A DNA stretch of 64,000 nucleotides from Phoronis australis (lineage: Eukaryota > Phoronida > Phoronidae): contig NMRA01000507.1 in NCBI GenBank assembly GCA_002633005.1, positions 62,001 through 126,000 of the forward strand, in the 5' to 3' direction. Of the stretch, positions 61,328-64,000 are shown piece by piece; position 1 is the first letter of the stretch; each line of letters begins with the position of its first letter. The notes beneath the pieces are model-generated. The model was not told the origin of the DNA and did no database searches. It saw only the letters and a program-made list of their open reading frames with translations. The position numbers and the translations under genes were made by a program.

Positions 61328-62768
61328 GTTTGTGGGTTAGTTCCGATTCAAGTGAGCAAATGGAAATTTTTTGGCATTATACTGAAGGTTTAGTTGCGTG
61401 CAGTAATTGACTGTGAAGCCTAGTCTTCATTTCAAATCACTGTTTTGTATCTAAGACTTTTCAACTACTTTTAGTGAACGTTTTGTGCAGAAAAAAAGAA
61501 AATTGTATTGCACAGTATTTTTCATTTGCTCATTGAATCATATGCTAGAATACCATGTTTCTTTGTAAACACTACCTACCTGTTATTTCACAACCCACCC
61601 ATACCACCCTCACNCTTTCTCGGAATTCATGTTTGGTGTTCAGACTCCGAGTTGGGCATAAACGTACAATCGTATCACATGATCCACATTTCCGTGACAA
61701 AAACTTGTATACCTTCACTTACTTAAGATGCAATGCAACAAGTCTATTTAGAATTGTTGCACTAGCTGTGGGCAATACGCCTTCCATCAGGGGACTGTAG
61801 ATTGAAACAGTAAAACACCATGCTATAGGACGCTATAAAAACGCAGTACATTATTTGTGTTCTAGACTTCTAGTGCCTTCCTGCATCAATTAATTTTTTA
61901 TTTTTTTCACAGAAAGTTTCTGTAGACCATTACAACTGTGGATATTTCAGTGTGTGATTAGTGGTATAGCCCCTGTATGTTTCTCTGCTTGCTGCTGGCA
62001 TGATGAATGCTCAATAGTGCTCTGTTGTTTCTGTTTTACTGCATGTAATTAGTGCCAAAATTGGGTGAATGTGATTACTTTTGTGTATTGGGACTCCCTG
62101 ACTTGTGACGGATTCTGTTTTGAGAATTGAAGAACGCCACTGGTTCACTTTGCTCCTAGCTGTTTGTAAAGAAGAAACCTTAATTAGTAGATTTTATTAG
62201 AGTTTGCCATTTGAACCACCACCCAACAAAAGTGAACAGAGTATTTGGCACTTTTCTCAGCATGTTTTTATGCTTTTAACGCCCTTTGAGACTTTTCTGA
62301 AGCACTTTAAATGTTGGGGAGCCATCATAACTCACCCTAGGCCAAGGGCACTTTGTAAAGTATGTCACTTCTCAGTGTATCTATTTCATACGTCGTGTTA
62401 TTTACCACAAAATGCAAGTGCTCATTTTACTTTGGATACTCGGTACCGAGGAGCTTTACCTTAGGGGCTCTTTCAGCAAAAAGTGGTTGGGGTTTTTTGT
62501 AAACTAGTATTGCTGTCTGCAGCACCTTCATTCAGTCACAGGATTTAAGGTATGTTGCGATGAGGAAGGTTTTACATTGTCGACATATCGGTGACGAGAA
62601 AAGAGGATTAGCGATGCTTCTGTTGAACAACTTGAAATATTTTAACGATACGTACCATAAAGAGCTCCTATGGGGGCTTTTTCAAACTTTGTGAGTTCTT
62701 TTGGAAATCCCTGGTATGTAATTACTATGAAAAATTTAGTCAATGTAATACATTTTGTTATTTTTCAG
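61328..62768. other. Probable 3' UTR and downstream or intronic DNA
   Basis: AT-rich, no recognisable coding exon. An isolated N lies at 61614. I could not assign a polyadenylation site. Confidence 0.5.
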
Positions 62769-62797
62769 CTGAAAAATCTAGTCACAGTCAAGACCAG
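62769..62797 (+). CDS. Possible further small exon
   Basis: 29 bp between acceptor tatttttcag and donor gtgagt. In the phase left by exon 20 it reads EKSSHSQDQ; entered in phase 0 from exon 18 it reads LKNLVTVKT. Weak support: splice signals only. If real, the gene extends beyond the window with a third C-terminus. Confidence 0.25.
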
Positions 62798-62864
62798 GTG
62801 AGTGCCAGTCAATACCATCTAGTTCAATGAATGATCTGTTAGTCAGTGTAATAGTGTTTTGATA

Positions 62865-63269
62865 GGGCCGTCCCGGATTACCCAGCGATAGAACTCTCCT
62901 TTGTTCCATAAATGAGAAAGCCCGTGACTTTGTTTTGGAAATCAGGCACATTTTCGTATATCTCATAGAAGTCAGCAAGGCAAAGAATTTCACATCACAC
63001 ACGAGTATTTATTCCTCAGACCTGCAGTTTATCAAACTTTCCCCCGTCGGAATTGCAGCCCGCAGCACAGCAGTAATACTTCGTTGGCATTAGAAGGATG
63101 AATAGAGTAATGCAGCCAAGATAAACTTGTAAACAATCAGGCAACAAGAAGTAACATGTGAAACTCCAATGGCACGAAAGCGAGGCAGCAAATGTGTCTG
63201 ACAGATGTTTATGGCATTGTGGGTAAATACAGAAAGATTCGAGAGTCACCGTGTAATCCGGGACGGCCC
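62865..63269 (-). mobile_element. 405 bp TIR element with C-x3-C finger relic, copy 2
   Basis: Perfect 17 bp TIRs gggccgtcccggattac / gtaatccgggacggccc, flanked by TA on both sides, consistent with a 2 bp TA target duplication. The minus strand encodes MPTKYYCCAAGCNSDGGK and then hits a stop; VPDFQNKV downstream matches VPDFHNEA of copy 1. It resembles a truncated THAP-bearing DNA transposon, family uncertain. Confidence 0.75.
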
Positions 63270-64000
63270 TATTGTGAGTTTGTGTACACGTGATGTCACA
63301 ATCAATGTCTCTCAAGAACCTTTGAAAGCAAGTTTACTGACTGAGGTTAGTTGTAGCGAGCGTCACATGGATAAAAATATTGGGTGAGGCAAAAGAATTA
63401 TTGATCATTGCAGATGGTCGTGTTTCTACTCATCTTAACTTTTACCTCTCGGTGGTGGCCATATTGCTAGTAGACATTAGTAAAGTCTTCTGTTGATTTT
63501 TGTAATAAGACAACTGTAGATCTTGTGTGACATAAGTTTGACCTTGATAAACTTTGGAATAACTATTAGTGAAGATGCCTCCCAGCTGTTGTCAGAGTGT
63601 TGGTTGATCATTTGTACCTGAGGAATATTTTGTCGTGTTTACGTTGTAGCAGTTCTAGTCCAGGAGAGGCGGTATGTAGGTCAATGTAGTCTGCATGGCT
63701 CGGTTACTAACCTCAGCTGTAACTCCTCTTAGAATTTGAAATAAATCGTGGTATGACACCATCTATTCTTAACAGTTATTTCGGTTGTCATTGTCATAAT
63801 CATGTTGTCTGCTTTTTCTAACTTGTAAGTGATCTGCTTTTATTTATCTCCTTAACTAACCCGATGTAAGCCTCATTGCTTGTGAATACTGTGGACATGC
63901 TGTTATAAGTTCACTTAACTATCTCTTTCAAAACTTGAAATTAAGGAAGTGGCTTATTTCTTTCTGAATGAAATTGCAAAATTACGTAATGTGCTGATGT
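63270..64000. other. Right flank
   Basis: No gene or repeat recognised. A weak acceptor/donor pair (tgtag near 63659, gtatgt at 63682) is not convincing. Confidence 0.4.

Overview
This is a stretch of an animal nuclear genome, AT-rich, with long introns, GT-AG splice sites and many interspersed and tandem repeats. There is no prokaryotic gene organisation. Two conserved protein-coding genes, arranged head to head, account for almost the whole window. Protein similarity and large repeat-filled introns suggest a marine invertebrate. I cannot fix the phylum. Near-identical adjacent blocks separated by N's suggest a highly heterozygous individual assembled from shotgun reads.

Positions 1-20774, minus strand: the gene for TFIID subunit 7 (TAF7/TAFII55). 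Nine coding exons were identified by hand, with consistent splice phases; the last exon runs off the left edge. Exons 5, 6 and 8 occur twice, and a second exon 4 would fall inside the N gap at 7126-7447. Intron 1 (about 8.5 kb) holds a nest of transposons: palindromic fold-back elements, a 3.2 kb hAT-like element carrying a GTACGTACACTACA tandem array, and tRNA-derived SINEs.

Positions 20775-21315: a 541 bp interval between the two start codons, a candidate shared bidirectional promoter.

Positions 21316 to at least 61327, plus strand: the gene for the F-BAR and double-SH3 protein FCHSD1/2 (Drosophila Nervous wreck), a membrane-curving endocytic and actin regulator. I assembled 21 coding exons. 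Together they read as one open frame of 864 codons plus stop. A shorter form, made by ignoring the donor in exon 20, has 697 residues and ends in ESAV. Exon 16, the middle of the first SH3 domain, is present twice within a 0.7 kb direct duplication.

Positions 61328-64000: probably 3' UTR and flanking or intronic DNA, with one further possible small exon and a 405 bp TIR transposon carrying a relic of a zinc-finger ORF.

The main points are: (1) TAF7 beside FCHSD, which echoes the human TAF7/FCHSD1 linkage on 5q31.3; (2) alternative C-termini of the FCHSD protein, one a PDZ-ligand-like tail and one an Asp/Thr-rich seven-residue repeat; (3) four direct duplications of which three meet exactly at a single N and the fourth at a larger gap, pointing to unmerged alleles, not real exon duplication. 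I did not find a convincing wholly new biological system.
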